Shown here in pieces: positions 1 to 9,678 of a stretch of DNA of 64,000 nt. Positions within the stretch are counted from its first letter, which is position 1. Each line of letters starts with the position of its first letter. This stretch comes from Rhodococcus rhodnii (GTDB taxonomy: Bacteria; Actinomycetota; Actinomycetes; Mycobacteriales; Pseudonocardiaceae), in assembly GCA_000720375.1 (NCBI GenBank), contig JOAA01000002.1:434001-498000 (forward strand), read 5' to 3'. A model generated the notes under the pieces. That model searched no databases, had not been told where the DNA came from, and saw nothing but the letters and a program-made list of their open reading frames with translations. The translations under genes and the position numbers were made by a program.

Positions 1-1
1 T

Positions 2-3000
2 TTGTCGCCGTCATGGCAGGATCCGGCAGTGCGTTATTACGCTGATCTCCACGTGCACTCGAAGTACAGCCGGGCGTGCAGCCGCGACTGCGATGTGCGC
101 AACCTGGCGTGGTGGGCGCGGCGCAAGGGGATCACCGTGCTGGGCACCGGTGACTTCACCCATCCCGCGTGGGCGGAGGAGCTGCGCGAAACCCTCGTAC
201 CCGCCGAGCCTGGCCTGTTCAAGCTGCGTGACGACGTCGACGACGAGGTGCTGCGCAAGCTGCCGGCGAGCTGCCACGGCGAGGTCCGCTTCGTCCTCGA
301 GGTGGAGATCTCCACGATCTACAAGCGTGATGACCGCACCCGCAAGGTGCACCACCTGTGTTACGTGCCGTCGTTCGAGGCCGCCGACAAGTTCACCGCC
401 GCGCTGGGCAAGATCGGCAACCTCGGCTCGGACGGGCGGCCGATCCTCGGCCTGGACTCGCGTGACCTGCTGGAGATCACGCTGGAGTCCGGCGAGGGCT
501 CGTACCTGGTGCCCGCGCACGTCTGGACGCCCTGGTTCGCCGTGCTGGGCTCGAAATCGGGCTTCGACGCGGTCGCGGACTGCTACGCCGACCTCGCCGA
601 CCACATCTTCGCCGTCGAGACCGGACTGTCCAGCGACCCGTCGATGAACTGGCGCGTGTCCGGGCTGGACAAGTACCGCCTGGTCAGCAACTCCGACGCG
701 CACTCGCCGCCGATCCTCGGCCGCAACGCCACTGTGCTGGACACCGAGCTGGACTACTTCGCAGTGCGGAACGCATTGCGTGACGGCACAGGTTATGTCG
801 GCACTGTCGACATGTTTCCCGAAGAGGGCAAGTACTTCCTCGACGGGCACCGCAAATGCGATGTGCGGATGGAGCCGAGCGACACCAAAAAGCTCGGTGG
901 CACTTGCCCGACGTGCTCGAAGCCGCTCACAGTCGGTGTGCTGCACCGGATCGCCGAGCTCGCCGACCGGGAACCCGGTGTGCGCCCGGCGAACGCGGGC
1001 GAGTACTGGAACATCGTGCCGCTGCCGGAGATCATGGGCGAGATCCTCAAGGTCGGCCCGAAGAGCAAGGCGGTCACCAACGCGGTGACCGACCTGGTGA
1101 ACGCGCACGGCCCGGAACTTCCCCTGCTGATGGAGGCCCCGCTCGAGGACATCCGCAATCCCCTTGTGCACGAGGCGATCGACCGGCTGCGCAGCGGGCA
1201 GGTCCGGTGCGATCCGGGATTCGACGGCGAGTACGGCACCATCAAGCTGTTCGCGCCCGGTGAGCTGGACGCGCCGACCGACCAGTCGCCGGGGCTGTTC
1301 GACGTGCCGACCGTGGAGGAGATCGTGGTGTCCCGGCGGGCCATGAAGCCCATTGTGGACATTCCGGTGCCCAAACTCACCACACCGTTGATGATCACGC
1401 CGCCGACGTCCTCGTTGCTGGACGGCCTCGACCCGGACCAGCGTGCCGCCGCGTCCGTTGTGGATGGCCAGCTGCTGATCGTTGCCGGGCCGGGCACCGG
1501 CAAGACCAGGACGTTGACTCACCGGATCGCGCATCTCGTGCTGTCCCATGATGTTTCGCCTTCATCGGTGCTGGCGATCACGTTCACCCGGCGCGCCGCT
1601 GAGGAGATGCGGGAACGGATGGCCGCGTTGATCCCCGCGGCCGCCGAGTTGACCGTGGCCACGTTCCACCAGTTCGGCCTGATGATCCTGCGGGAACAGC
1701 ACGCCGTGCTCGGGCTCGCCCCGGACTTCGGTGTCGCCGACGAGGCCACGCGGATCGCCGTGCTGCGCGAGATCGTCGGCGAGGAGCCTCGCCGGGCGCT
1801 GCAGGAGATCTCCCGCGCCAAACGAGCGCTTGCTGCCGGACTGGCCGCGGCGGCGGCCGGTGAGCTGCCGATCGGCGACGAGATCGACGGCGACCTGATC
1901 GGCCTGGTCGAACGGTACGACAAAGCATTGCACAGCAAGGACCTGGTCGACTTCGACGACCTGCTGGCGATGCCGGTGACGCTGCTGTCCCGGCAGATCG
2001 AGCTGGTCGAGCACTACCGCTCGCGGTTCAAGTACATCTGTGTCGACGAGTACCAGGACGTCGACGAGCTGCAGTACCGGCTGTTGCAGGAGCTGACCCC
2101 GCCGAACGGCAACCTGTGCGCGATCGGCGACCCGGACCAGGCCATTTATTCGTTCCGTGGCGCTGACGTCGGTTTCTTCCTGCGTTTCCAGCGCGACTTC
2201 CCGGCCGCGCGAACCGTGCAGCTGACGCGCAACTACCGGTCGAGCCCAGTGATCGTGGCCGGTGCGCTCGCGGCGGTCAAACCGACCACATTGGTGCCCG
2301 ATCGAGAATTGCAGGCGATGCGCACGGCGCCTGGTGATCGTTCATTGATCGGCATTTATCCGGCGAACTCGGATGAGGCGGAAGCCGAGTTTGTGGTCCA
2401 GACCATCGAGGAATTGTTGGGCGGTTCGTCGTTTCACGCCCACGATTCCGGCAGGGTCGCCGGCGACGGTGTCGAAGGTGGACTGTCCTTTGACGACATC
2501 GCGGTGCTCTATCGGACGGATGCCCAGGCCAAGCCGGTGATGGAGGTGCTGGCGCGGGAGGGCCTGCCGTTCCAGAAACGGTCACACTCCCAGCTGGCCG
2601 GGCATCCCGGTGTGCGGGAACTGATCGACCACTTCGTTGTGGACAGTCCTAACACGCCTCTGCTGCTCAAGCGGGCCGCCCAGCGGGTGTCCGAATCGGT
2701 CGACGTGCAGGACGCGCTCGAGCTGCTGAACCCGTTGGCCGCGCGGCTGGATCCGGTCGCTTTCCTGGCCGAGCTCACGCTGGGTGCCGAAGTGGACACT
2801 TGGGATCCGCGCGCCAACCGGATCTCGCTGCTGACTCTGCACGCGGCCAAAGGCCTTGAGTTCCCTGTGGTCTTCATCGTCGGCTGCGGCGAAGGGCTGC
2901 TGCCGATGCGCTGGGCCGAACAGACCGATGAGGAGCGTCGGCTGTTCTTTGTCGGTGTCAGCCGTGCGCAGAAGCACCTGTACCTCAGCCACCGTGGCGA

Positions 3001-3094
3001 ACCTTCGCCGTTCCTGGCCAGTCTTGGGCCACAAGTTGCCGAAAAGCTGGCAGGCCGTACGGCTAAGCGGAGCCGTCAACTCAGGCTCCTATAG
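2..3094 (+). CDS. EndoQ-like PHP nuclease fused to UvrD-type helicase
   Basis: Probable DNA-repair protein joining two enzymes in 1030 residues. The N-terminal part (about 10-270) is a PHP metal-binding fold with the DLHVHSKYSR motif. It is followed by a four-cysteine zinc site near 287-308 (KCDV...CPTC); this block resembles the endonuclease Q family, which nicks DNA at deaminated bases. From about residue 455 it is an SF1 UvrD/Rep helicase: Walker A GPGTGKT near 496, DEYQD near 682, GDPDQAIYSFRGA near 712, then LTLHAAKGLEF and VGVSRAQKHLYL (motifs V and VI). The TTG at position 2 is the first start visible; the true start could lie outside the window. The family calls are confident; coupling of nicking and unwinding is inference. 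Confidence 0.88.
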   Translation: MSPSWQDPAVRYYADLHVHSKYSRACSRDCDVRNLAWWARRKGITVLGTGDFTHPAWAEELRETLVPAEPGLFKLRDDVDDEVLRKLPASCHGEVRFVLEVEISTIYKRDDRTRKVHHLCYVPSFEAADKFTAALGKIGNLGSDGRPILGLDSRDLLEITLESGEGSYLVPAHVWTPWFAVLGSKSGFDAVADCYADLADHIFAVETGLSSDPSMNWRVSGLDKYRLVSNSDAHSPPILGRNATVLDTELDYFAVRNALRDGTGYVGTVDMFPEEGKYFLDGHRKCDVRMEPSDTKKLGGTCPTCSKPLTVGVLHRIAELADREPGVRPANAGEYWNIVPLPEIMGEILKVGPKSKAVTNAVTDLVNAHGPELPLLMEAPLEDIRNPLVHEAIDRLRSGQVRCDPGFDGEYGTIKLFAPGELDAPTDQSPGLFDVPTVEEIVVSRRAMKPIVDIPVPKLTTPLMITPPTSSLLDGLDPDQRAAASVVDGQLLIVAGPGTGKTRTLTHRIAHLVLSHDVSPSSVLAITFTRRAAEEMRERMAALIPAAAELTVATFHQFGLMILREQHAVLGLAPDFGVADEATRIAVLREIVGEEPRRALQEISRAKRALAAGLAAAAAGELPIGDEIDGDLIGLVERYDKALHSKDLVDFDDLLAMPVTLLSRQIELVEHYRSRFKYICVDEYQDVDELQYRLLQELTPPNGNLCAIGDPDQAIYSFRGADVGFFLRFQRDFPAARTVQLTRNYRSSPVIVAGALAAVKPTTLVPDRELQAMRTAPGDRSLIGIYPANSDEAEAEFVVQTIEELLGGSSFHAHDSGRVAGDGVEGGLSFDDIAVLYRTDAQAKPVMEVLAREGLPFQKRSHSQLAGHPGVRELIDHFVVDSPNTPLLLKRAAQRVSESVDVQDALELLNPLAARLDPVAFLAELTLGAEVDTWDPRANRISLLTLHAAKGLEFPVVFIVGCGEGLLPMRWAEQTDEERRLFFVGVSRAQKHLYLSHRGEPSPFLASLGPQVAEKLAGRTAKRSRQLRLL

Positions 3095-3104
3095 GTTCTA
3101 GTGC

Positions 3105-4022
3105 ATGAGCGAACCGGCACTGCATGAAGTGGCAACGGGCGTCTACGCGTGGGTCCAGCCCGACGGCTCGTGGTGGCTCAACAACGCGGGCGCCGTCCAC
3201 AGCGGATCTTCGGTGGTCCTCGTCGACACGTGCGCGACCCGCCGCCGGACAACCCTGTTCCTGGACGCGGTCGCGGCCGCGACCAATGGCGCGTCCATCG
3301 ACTTGGCCGTCAACACGCACTTGCACGGCGACCACACGTACGGAAACGCCCTGCTGCCCGCGTCAACGGTCATCGTGTCCCAGACACAGACCCGCGAGGG
3401 CCTGCTCGCCGACTTCATCCTGAAGAACACGCCGCCGGTCTGGTCGCCGACTCCCGACTGGGGGATCTCGGAGATCCGCGCGGCGACTGTGACCTTCGAC
3501 TCGTCGCTCACCTTGCATGCGGGCGATATCGAGGTCTCGCTCGAACACCCCGGCTACAGCGCGCACACGCCCGGCGATGCCATCGCGTGGGTGCCGTCGG
3601 CCAAGGTCCTGTTCACCGGCGACCTGATCTTCAACCAGGTCACTCCGCTCGTGTTCATGGGCTCGGTCACCGGCGCGCTGCGGTCGCTGGAGTGGCTGCG
3701 CAACTTCCCCGCGTCCTACATCGTTCCCGGCCACGGCCCGCTGCTCGAAGGCCCCGACTTCGGCGAGGTCCTCGACACCCACGCGCGCTACTACAAAATG
3801 GTCCAGGCCACTGCGGCCTCGGGTCTCGACCGTGGCTGGACACCGCTGGAAGCCGCCAAGGAGTTGGACCTCGGCGAGTTCGCCACGCTGCCCGACGCCG
3901 AACGCATCGTGCTCAACTTGCACCGCGCGTACGCCGAGGCCACGAACACCGAGATGAACCTGCTGGCCGCGATCAGCGACGCGGTCGCCTACAACGGCGG
4001 CCCGCTGCACTGCGCCCTTTGA
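3105..4022 (+). CDS. MBL-fold metallo-hydrolase
   Basis: A 305-residue metallo-beta-lactamase fold protein. The zinc ligands are visible as HLHGDH near residue 66, GDAIAWVPSAKVLFTGD (an Asp ligand) near 155-170, and VPGHGP near 205. The N-terminus is already in the first beta strands (GSSVVLVDTCATRRRT), so the ATG at 3105, ten bases after the upstream stop, fits. No signal peptide is seen, so it is probably cytoplasmic. The substrate is not evident; the family includes hydrolases of lactones, thioesters and phosphodiesters. Its stop codon lies inside the first unit of a 17-bp tandem repeat. Confidence 0.85.
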   Translation: MSEPALHEVATGVYAWVQPDGSWWLNNAGAVHSGSSVVLVDTCATRRRTTLFLDAVAAATNGASIDLAVNTHLHGDHTYGNALLPASTVIVSQTQTREGLLADFILKNTPPVWSPTPDWGISEIRAATVTFDSSLTLHAGDIEVSLEHPGYSAHTPGDAIAWVPSAKVLFTGDLIFNQVTPLVFMGSVTGALRSLEWLRNFPASYIVPGHGPLLEGPDFGEVLDTHARYYKMVQATAASGLDRGWTPLEAAKELDLGEFATLPDAERIVLNLHRAYAEATNTEMNLLAAISDAVAYNGGPLHCAL

Positions 4023-4064
4023 TCCACCGGGCCCTTTGATCCATTGGGCCCTTTGATCCTCGGG
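4014..4064. repeat. 17-bp tandem repeat, three units
   Basis: Three consecutive 17-bp units start at 4014, 4031 and 4048. Each begins with GCCCTTTGATCC and then diverges over the last five bases. The first unit overlaps the stop codon of the MBL hydrolase gene. The period and the conserved 12-base core are read directly from the sequence. Its function is unknown; it could be a slippage product or a protein-binding array. Confidence 0.8.
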
Positions 4065-4079
4065 CACTCCGATGCCCGA
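4060..4079 (+). terminator. short hairpin after MBL hydrolase gene
   Basis: The arms TCGGGCA and TGCCCGA form a 7-bp stem with a 6-base loop, followed by AAAA rather than T. It is a plausible weak terminator for the MBL hydrolase transcript. Confidence 0.45.
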
Positions 4080-4158
4080 AAACATGCCCGCATAGCAGTG
4101 AAAACACCGGCACGGGCCTGATCATCTGGATAGGGTCGAGGCGAGTGAAGGAGGGTGG

Positions 4159-4569
4159 GTGCGGGTACTTGTGATCGTGCTCGCTCTGGTGCTGGCTGGC
4201 TGCTCGGCGCCGGTGCGGGATCTGGACAAAGTGCAGAAATGCCAGGGGGCCAAGGACGTCATGGCGACGGGCCTGCCGGTCGACGAGTTCAAGCCCGATC
4301 CGGAGCCGCCGTTGCCGAGCGACAGCGTGCAGGACCCGAGGGGCAAGCAGAAGGGCGACTCCGTCGAGGTCGCCGCGGTCATCGATGCCGACCCGCAGGT
4401 GGTCAAGGAGAGCATCGCCAAGGCCGTGAGCGCGCGTGGGTGGTCGGCCAAGAGCGACAACGGTTCGATGGTCAGCTACGAGAGCCCGAGCGGCCTCAAG
4501 GGTGACGTCAAGCTGGTGCTGTGTGACGACGAGGACGACTTCGTCGTGTTCACGCAGCAAGGGAAGTGA
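4159..4569 (+). CDS. small lipoprotein of unknown function
   Basis: A 136-residue protein starting at a GTG preceded by GGAGGG. It begins with a short hydrophobic signal and a lipobox (VLAGC at residues 11-15), so it should be a membrane-anchored lipoprotein. The rest is polar, without recognisable catalytic motifs. A single further cysteine pair (QKCQ near 26 and LVLCDD near 125) could form a disulfide. The last 20 bases overlap the convergent HAD-like gene. No family is recognised. Confidence 0.75.
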   Translation: MRVLVIVLALVLAGCSAPVRDLDKVQKCQGAKDVMATGLPVDEFKPDPEPPLPSDSVQDPRGKQKGDSVEVAAVIDADPQVVKESIAKAVSARGWSAKSDNGSMVSYESPSGLKGDVKLVLCDDEDDFVVFTQQGK

Positions 4570-5293
4570 ACAGATCCACAGCTGAGTCGATGTCCAGGTC
4601 CGGCCCTCGGAAGTTCCACGCCGCCGCGCACATCACGCGTGCACCCGCGGCCAGCGTCGAGGACGGGCCTGGGTACAGCTGAAGCGTGCCCTGGGTCACC
4701 GTGGCGATCCAGCCTTCACATTCCCAGTAGAGCGCCTCGCAGTCGATGATCGGCTGGCGGCGGAACAAGTCCCGCAGGTCGGTGGCCACGAACGTGGGCC
4801 GCTGATCCGGCGACGTGAGCAACAACGAGCGCAGGTTCGTCGACTCGTTGAGGATCAGCACGCTGGGGACGTGGATTGTGCGCGCGGCCGCGACGAAACG
4901 CATGGACTTGCCGATCGCGAGTGGGTACCGCGCCCTGGTGCGGCGGATGGCCTCGCGCAGCAGCACTGGATACGACGGAGGTGGCAGTTCGTCCTCGGCA
5001 TGTGCAGTACCGAGGACGAACTCGTCCGCTGACTGGGCAGGCACCAGGCCGGTCAACAGTCGCGCCGCCGCCTGCGACTGGGTCACGACCTGGGCTTGGT
5101 GGGCGTTGATGCCCAGCCCGGCCAGCGACGACGCCACCGCGGCAGCGGTCCGGGTGGCGTCGGAGCTCAGGAAAGCGATGGGATAGAGATGATCAACCGT
5201 TTCTGTTGTGAAAGGGATCACCCCGGTGTTCCCGTCAAGTAATCCTTCCAGTTCGAACAGAAATCCGTCGTACATGTCGGTGATCGTGGGCAT
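4550..5293 (-). CDS. HAD-superfamily-like protein with altered active site
   Basis: A 247-residue protein. Its opening (MYDGFLFELEGLLDG) and the following FLSSDATRTAAAVASSLAGLG closely echo the NagD/HAD-IIA fold: motif I, then the motif II strand and the helix after it. In active members motif I reads DxDG; here the two aspartates are glutamates (FELEG), so phosphatase activity is doubtful. The later half shows a plausible motif III/IV region (ATDLRDLF near 185) but little conservation. It is convergent with the lipoprotein gene and upstream of the LysR regulator. The fold assignment is inferred; a non-catalytic role is likely. Confidence 0.65.
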   Translation of the reverse strand: MPTITDMYDGFLFELEGLLDGNTGVIPFTTETVDHLYPIAFLSSDATRTAAAVASSLAGLGINAHQAQVVTQSQAAARLLTGLVPAQSADEFVLGTAHAEDELPPPSYPVLLREAIRRTRARYPLAIGKSMRFVAAARTIHVPSVLILNESTNLRSLLLTSPDQRPTFVATDLRDLFRRQPIIDCEALYWECEGWIATVTQGTLQLYPGPSSTLAAGARVMCAAAWNFRGPDLDIDSAVDLFTSLAA

Positions 5294-5462
5294 TGACTAT
5301 TCGACTTCTTTGCTGAACCGGGTCACTCTTCTGGACGTTACTCGTATGGTCGGAGCATACAAGGGGCAGGTCGGGTGAATAACCTACTTTCGCATAGTGT
5401 GTTCGGGCGGCCGAAGTAGGGGATTACGATCGCAAACGGCTTCGGACCAGGGGGTTTCACCA

Positions 5463-6419
5463 ATGCGGCTGGAGATCAGGCACCTGCGTACGGTGCTCGC
5501 CGTGGCCGACGCGGGCAGCATCAGCCGCGCCGCGGCGATCCTGCAGGTCACGCAGCCTGGTCTGTCCTCGCAGCTGCAGCGGATCGAGCGGGAGGTCGGC
5601 GGGCACCTCTTCCGCCGCGGCCGGGACGGCATCGTGGTCACCGAACTCGGCCAGCACTTCATCGACGAGGCCCGTGAGCTGGTCGAACGCTTCGACAGAC
5701 TGGGCGAGGCAGGCGAGCAGTTCTCCGATCGCACGCACGACACCGTGATCAGGGTCGGCGGGATCGACAACCGGCACACTCCCGCGCTGGTCACGGTCAT
5801 CCGCGAGGTGCTGCCCGACCCCGACGTGTCCAGCTGGATCTCCGTGGAGGTCCGGCCGGTGATCGAGGCCCTCGGATCCAACACGCTCGATATAGCTGTG
5901 CTGCATGAGTTCCCGCGCTACCCCATCTACCTCGGCCCCGGCATCGAGCACCGCGTGCTGGTGACCGAGCCGTTCTTCATCGGCCTGCACGTGTGTCATC
6001 CGCTGGCCGAGCAGGACGAGATCGTGCTGGCTGACCTGGCGAAAGTCGACTGGGTGCTGCCGCCGGACGACGAGGCGGGCGGGGTGGCGAGCTTCCGGAT
6101 GGCGTGTGGTGCGGCCGGTTTCTCGCCGCAGGTGCGCCACCGGGTGGCCAGCTCGGTCGCGGCCGGCCTGCTGATCGCATCCGGCGAGGCCGTCGGCTGC
6201 TATTTCCCCACGTCAGAGCCGCCACAGGACGTCGTCCTGCGGCCGATCGCGGGCAATCCGCACTACCGGAGGCTGCTGGTGGCCTGGCGCGGCGACTCGC
6301 CGATCGCCTCGGTCGTCGGCCAGGTTTACGATCGCCTGCTTGCCGGATACCTGGACGTCATGCGGTCCCGTCCGGCTTACGCCACTTGGTGGCGTAACCG
6401 CGAGGGTGATCAGTCATAA
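5463..6419 (+). CDS. LysR-family transcriptional regulator
   Basis: A 318-residue LysR-type regulator. The N-terminal winged helix-turn-helix is clear (MRLEIRHLRTVLAVADAGSI, then AAAILQVTQPGLSSQLQRIE). The remaining 230 residues form the substrate-binding-like effector domain. The ATG at 5463 is preferred over an in-frame GTG 22 codons upstream: LysR proteins begin directly with this helix, and GGGGG sits about 9 bases before it. No target operon is adjacent in the usual divergent position except the HAD-like gene. The inducer is unknown. Confidence 0.9.
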   Translation: MRLEIRHLRTVLAVADAGSISRAAAILQVTQPGLSSQLQRIEREVGGHLFRRGRDGIVVTELGQHFIDEARELVERFDRLGEAGEQFSDRTHDTVIRVGGIDNRHTPALVTVIREVLPDPDVSSWISVEVRPVIEALGSNTLDIAVLHEFPRYPIYLGPGIEHRVLVTEPFFIGLHVCHPLAEQDEIVLADLAKVDWVLPPDDEAGGVASFRMACGAAGFSPQVRHRVASSVAAGLLIASGEAVGCYFPTSEPPQDVVLRPIAGNPHYRRLLVAWRGDSPIASVVGQVYDRLLAGYLDVMRSRPAYATWWRNREGDQS

Positions 6420-6503
6420 TCGCGGAGTTATGGCTCTTTGTTGGGTACCGGCTAATGGGTCGAGTGATATTATTTTACACACCTTGACCGGGGGGTAAAT
6501 CGG

Positions 6504-9131
6504 ATGACCGGCGTTATCGATGCCAGAAACGGTGTGCCTGAATTGAGGGCAAGGGTGCGGCATCGAATAACGTGTGTCGAAGGCAGGCTCGGTTCTGGCA
6601 AGAGCTCCTTGCTCGCCGAAATGGCGCGGCAGGCGCAGGCGTCCGGTTTCACCGTGCGAACCGCTGCCGCGTCGGCGGTGGAAAGTGATCTTCCTTTTGG
6701 TGTGGTCGATCAACTTTTCCCGGGCAAACTGGACGGCTTCGACCTCGACGGGGACATCCACGGAGTGCTCCGGCACGCCACGCAGTACCTGCGGGCGCTC
6801 GCCGTGCAGCACCCGGTGTTCATCGGCGTCGACAACGTGGACAAGGCCGACGAGCAGTCGGTGCGGTGGTTGACTTTCATTCACCACCGGCTCGCCGACC
6901 TGTCGATGAGCATGGTGCTCACGTGCGGTCCCGTCCGCTCGGGCCTGGTCAACGAGCTGGTCGGACCCCTTGAGCGGATCCGGCTCGGCGGCCTCGAGCT
7001 CGCCGGGTGCGCCAGGATGATCGGGCCGGCGCCCGACGAGTACGTGGCCGCCTGCCGTGACGCCACCGGCGGAAACCCTTACCTGCTCAGGGAGTTGCTG
7101 GCGGCGCAGCAGCCGAAGACGCTCGAGGGCATCGAAGCCGCCGCGGGCACGGTCGCGATCAGCCTCGTGCCCCGGCTGGCGTGGTGCGGCGGAGACGTCC
7201 TGGCCATGGCCAAAGCCGTTGCCCTGGTTGAGCGAATCCCGATCCCGCTGGCCGCCGCGGTCGCCGGTCTCGACCTCGAACGTGGCATGGCCGCGGCCGC
7301 GAAGCTCGCCGAACTCGGCTTCGTGGACGAAGAACCGCTGGCGATCACGTACCCGATCGCCCGGAAAGCCTTGCTGTACAGCATGACCAGTCCAGAACGG
7401 GAAGTAGCGCACGGCCGGGCCGCGCGGTTCCTGCACAGCCGTGGGGAAAACGCCGGCGAACACCTGCTGGCCAGCGCCCCACTCGGCGAGGACTGGGCCA
7501 TCGAGGCGTTGCGCGACGCCGCGCGCCGCGAGCAGAGCCCGGACCGGGCCGCCCGGTATCTGCGCCGCTTGTTGCGCGAACCGTTGCATGACAGCGGTTT
7601 ACGTGCCGAGGTCGTGGGCCAGCTCGGCCTGTTGGAGACGCACCTCGACCCGGATGCCGCGTTCGAGTCGCTGACCAAGGCCAGTGAACACATCACCGAT
7701 CCGGTCGAGGAAGCCAAACTCACCCTGACGCTGGCGTACGAGATCGCCGAACGCCAGGATCGCGGCCGGGCAGTCGCCGCGCTGGACTCTGCGGCGGCCG
7801 CGGTCACCGGCATCGACACCGAACTGAGCCACTCGCTGCAGCTCTACGCGGCCCGGCTGATCCTCGAGGAGTCGTGCGTCGACGCCGAGCTACCGCCCAG
7901 GTTCGAGCGGCTGCGTGCCGAACCGGCGATGTCGGCGAAGAACGAGCGGTTCCTCAGGGCACTGCTGGCGTTCCGGGACTGCCTGCGCGGCGAGGACCCC
8001 GGCAGGTCGGCCGCGCTGGCCAAGGTCGCGCCGCCCAGCCTGGTCGAAGGCGCCGTCGGCGACATCATCGACCGGGCCACGTTCACCCACATCGTGATCA
8101 CGCTGATGATCGCCGACGAGCTGGACACCGCGCTGAAGCTCTGCGACGACGCGTTCGCGGTGACCGCCAGCCGGGACGTGCCGGTCGCCCTCGCACAGGT
8201 GCACTCTCTGCGTGCGCACCTCTACCTGCGGCTTGGCCGGCTGGCCGAGGCCGAAGCGGACGGCCGGACCGCGCTGGAGATCTTCGACCAGCTCAAGCTC
8301 GGCCGCCAGCGCGTGGTCACGCTCGCGCTCACCGCCCTGTGCTCGACCTGGGCGGAGATGGGAGACCCGGAGCGGGCGCTCGAGCTGCTCGCCAGTCACC
8401 GGCTGGACGGCGCGGTGCCCGAGTCCCGGCGGTTCGACCGCGTGCTCTACCACCGCGGCATCGTCCGGTCCCGGCTCGGTGATCACGGCGAAGCCCTGCT
8501 TGACCTGCTGGAATGCGGTAAGAGGCTGATCAAGCGCGGGGTCGTCAACCCGGGCGGTACGGCATGGCGCTCGCACGCGGCCGAGGAGTACCTGGCGCTC
8601 GGCCGTCCCGCCGACGCCCTGCGGCTCGCCGAGGAAGAGGTCGCGCTCGCGCGGCGCTGGGGACGTCCGCGTGCGCTGGGCAACGCCCTGCGTGTGGCGG
8701 GTGTTGCCGCTCAGGAACAGGGCGCTGAGCTGCTGGGGGAGTCTGTCGAGGTGCTCACCGACTCCCCGGCGCGGCTGCAGTTGGCGCGTTCTCTGCTGGC
8801 TTGGGGCGCTTTCCTGCCGCCAGCGGACCGGCGGCCGGTATACCGGCGGGCGCACGACCTGGCCAAGGCGTGCGGGGCGGTCCCGATCATGACGATGGCC
8901 GCGAACGAGTTGCGTGCCGCGGGCGGACGGCGGTCGCGGCAGGACTCGTGCAGCCTTACCGACCAAGAGATGTGCGTCGCGACGATGGCCGTCCGGGGCC
9001 GGACCAACCGGGAGATCGCCGCGGAGCTGTACGTCACTCAGCGTGCCGTAGAACAGCACCTGACGAAGGTATACCGGAAGCTCGGCATCGCCGGTCGTGC
9101 GCAACTGGCCTGCGCGCTGCCCGGCTCTTGA
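6504..9131 (+). CDS. large LuxR-family ATPase regulator (LAL type)
   Basis: An 875-residue transcriptional regulator of the MalT/LAL class. It has an N-terminal AAA ATPase (Walker [11 protein letters not shown] near residue 26), a middle helical region of TPR-like repeats (about 330-790), and a C-terminal LuxR HTH ([21 protein letters not shown] to [11 protein letters not shown], about 815-870). GGGGGG lies 8-13 bases upstream of the ATG. Proteins of this class often control secondary-metabolite or sugar genes; no pathway is attached here. It follows the LysR gene by 84 bases on the same strand. Confidence 0.9.
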   Translation: MTGVIDARNGVPELRARVRHRITCVEGRLGSGKSSLLAEMARQAQASGFTVRTAAASAVESDLPFGVVDQLFPGKLDGFDLDGDIHGVLRHATQYLRALAVQHPVFIGVDNVDKADEQSVRWLTFIHHRLADLSMSMVLTCGPVRSGLVNELVGPLERIRLGGLELAGCARMIGPAPDEYVAACRDATGGNPYLLRELLAAQQPKTLEGIEAAAGTVAISLVPRLAWCGGDVLAMAKAVALVERIPIPLAAAVAGLDLERGMAAAAKLAELGFVDEEPLAITYPIARKALLYSMTSPEREVAHGRAARFLHSRGENAGEHLLASAPLGEDWAIEALRDAARREQSPDRAARYLRRLLREPLHDSGLRAEVVGQLGLLETHLDPDAAFESLTKASEHITDPVEEAKLTLTLAYEIAERQDRGRAVAALDSAAAAVTGIDTELSHSLQLYAARLILEESCVDAELPPRFERLRAEPAMSAKNERFLRALLAFRDCLRGEDPGRSAALAKVAPPSLVEGAVGDIIDRATFTHIVITLMIADELDTALKLCDDAFAVTASRDVPVALAQVHSLRAHLYLRLGRLAEAEADGRTALEIFDQLKLGRQRVVTLALTALCSTWAEMGDPERALELLASHRLDGAVPESRRFDRVLYHRGIVRSRLGDHGEALLDLLECGKRLIKRGVVNPGGTAWRSHAAEEYLALGRPADALRLAEEEVALARRWGRPRALGNALRVAGVAAQEQGAELLGESVEVLTDSPARLQLARSLLAWGAFLPPADRRPVYRRAHDLAKACGAVPIMTMAANELRAAGGRRSRQDSCSLTDQEMCVATMAVRGRTNREIAAELYVTQRAVEQHLTKVYRKLGIAGRAQLACALPGS

Positions 9132-9366
9132 CCCGTTGTGCCCAAACCCCGCTGTCCGCAGGGGGTTCTGGTCGATCGTTGCGTGTGGACGGCCGCGTAT
9201 GGCGCCGTCACGGGCCAATAGGGTTTTCTTTCACCGCAGGTCAGAGATGCTTTTTCGATCAGTTCGCCCAGCCAGCTATGCCTGTCTGGCCAATGGGTGG
9301 CAGTATGGACGCTGGCCGCGGGTCATCGCTGTGAGGACCCGGGCTGTATTTCAGGGAGATAGTGGT

Positions 9367-9570
9367 ATGGCGCAAGGCACCGTTAAGTGGTTCAACGGCG
9401 AGAAGGGCTTCGGGTTCATCGAGCAGGACGGCGGGGGCGCCGACGTGTTCGTGCACTACTCGGAGATCCAGGGCACGGGCTTCCGGTCGTTGGACGAGGG
9501 CCAGCGTGTTGAGTTCGAGATCGGCCAGGGCCAGAAGGGCCCGCAGGCCCAGAGCGTGCGTGCGATCTGA
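9367..9570 (+). CDS. cold-shock protein (CspA family)
   Basis: A 67-residue single cold-shock domain, with RNP-1 (KGFGFIEQ) and RNP-2 (DVFVHYSEI) intact. It binds single-stranded RNA/DNA and probably acts as an RNA chaperone. The ATG at 9367 is preceded by AGGGAGA. The 235 bases between the LuxR gene and this start hold no other gene and could be the long 5' leader typical of csp mRNAs. A strong hairpin follows at 9594. Confidence 0.95.
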   Translation: MAQGTVKWFNGEKGFGFIEQDGGGADVFVHYSEIQGTGFRSLDEGQRVEFEIGQGQKGPQAQSVRAI

Positions 9571-9593
9571 TCAGCACTGAGTAAGTCGCGTGG

Positions 9594-9621
9594 GGCCCGC
9601 ACCCCTGACCGGGTGCGGGCC
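9594..9621 (+). terminator. terminator after cold-shock gene
   Basis: Perfect 11-bp stem GGCCCGCACCC / GGGTGCGGGCC with a 6-base loop, followed by TTCC. It lies 23 bases after the csp stop codon. Confidence 0.8.
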
Positions 9622-9635
9622 TTCCGCCGTTGTGT

Positions 9636-9678
9636 GGGCGTGTTTCAAATGCCCAGTCGCGATATTCGAAACACGCCC
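9636..9678 (-). terminator. terminator of the NB-ARC regulator gene
   Basis: Arms GGGCGTGTTTC (9636-9646) and GAAACACGCCC (9668-9678) pair perfectly over 11 bp across a 21-base loop. On the minus strand the stem begins at the stop codon of the NB-ARC gene, so it probably ends that transcript. With the csp hairpin it insulates the two convergent genes. Confidence 0.65.
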
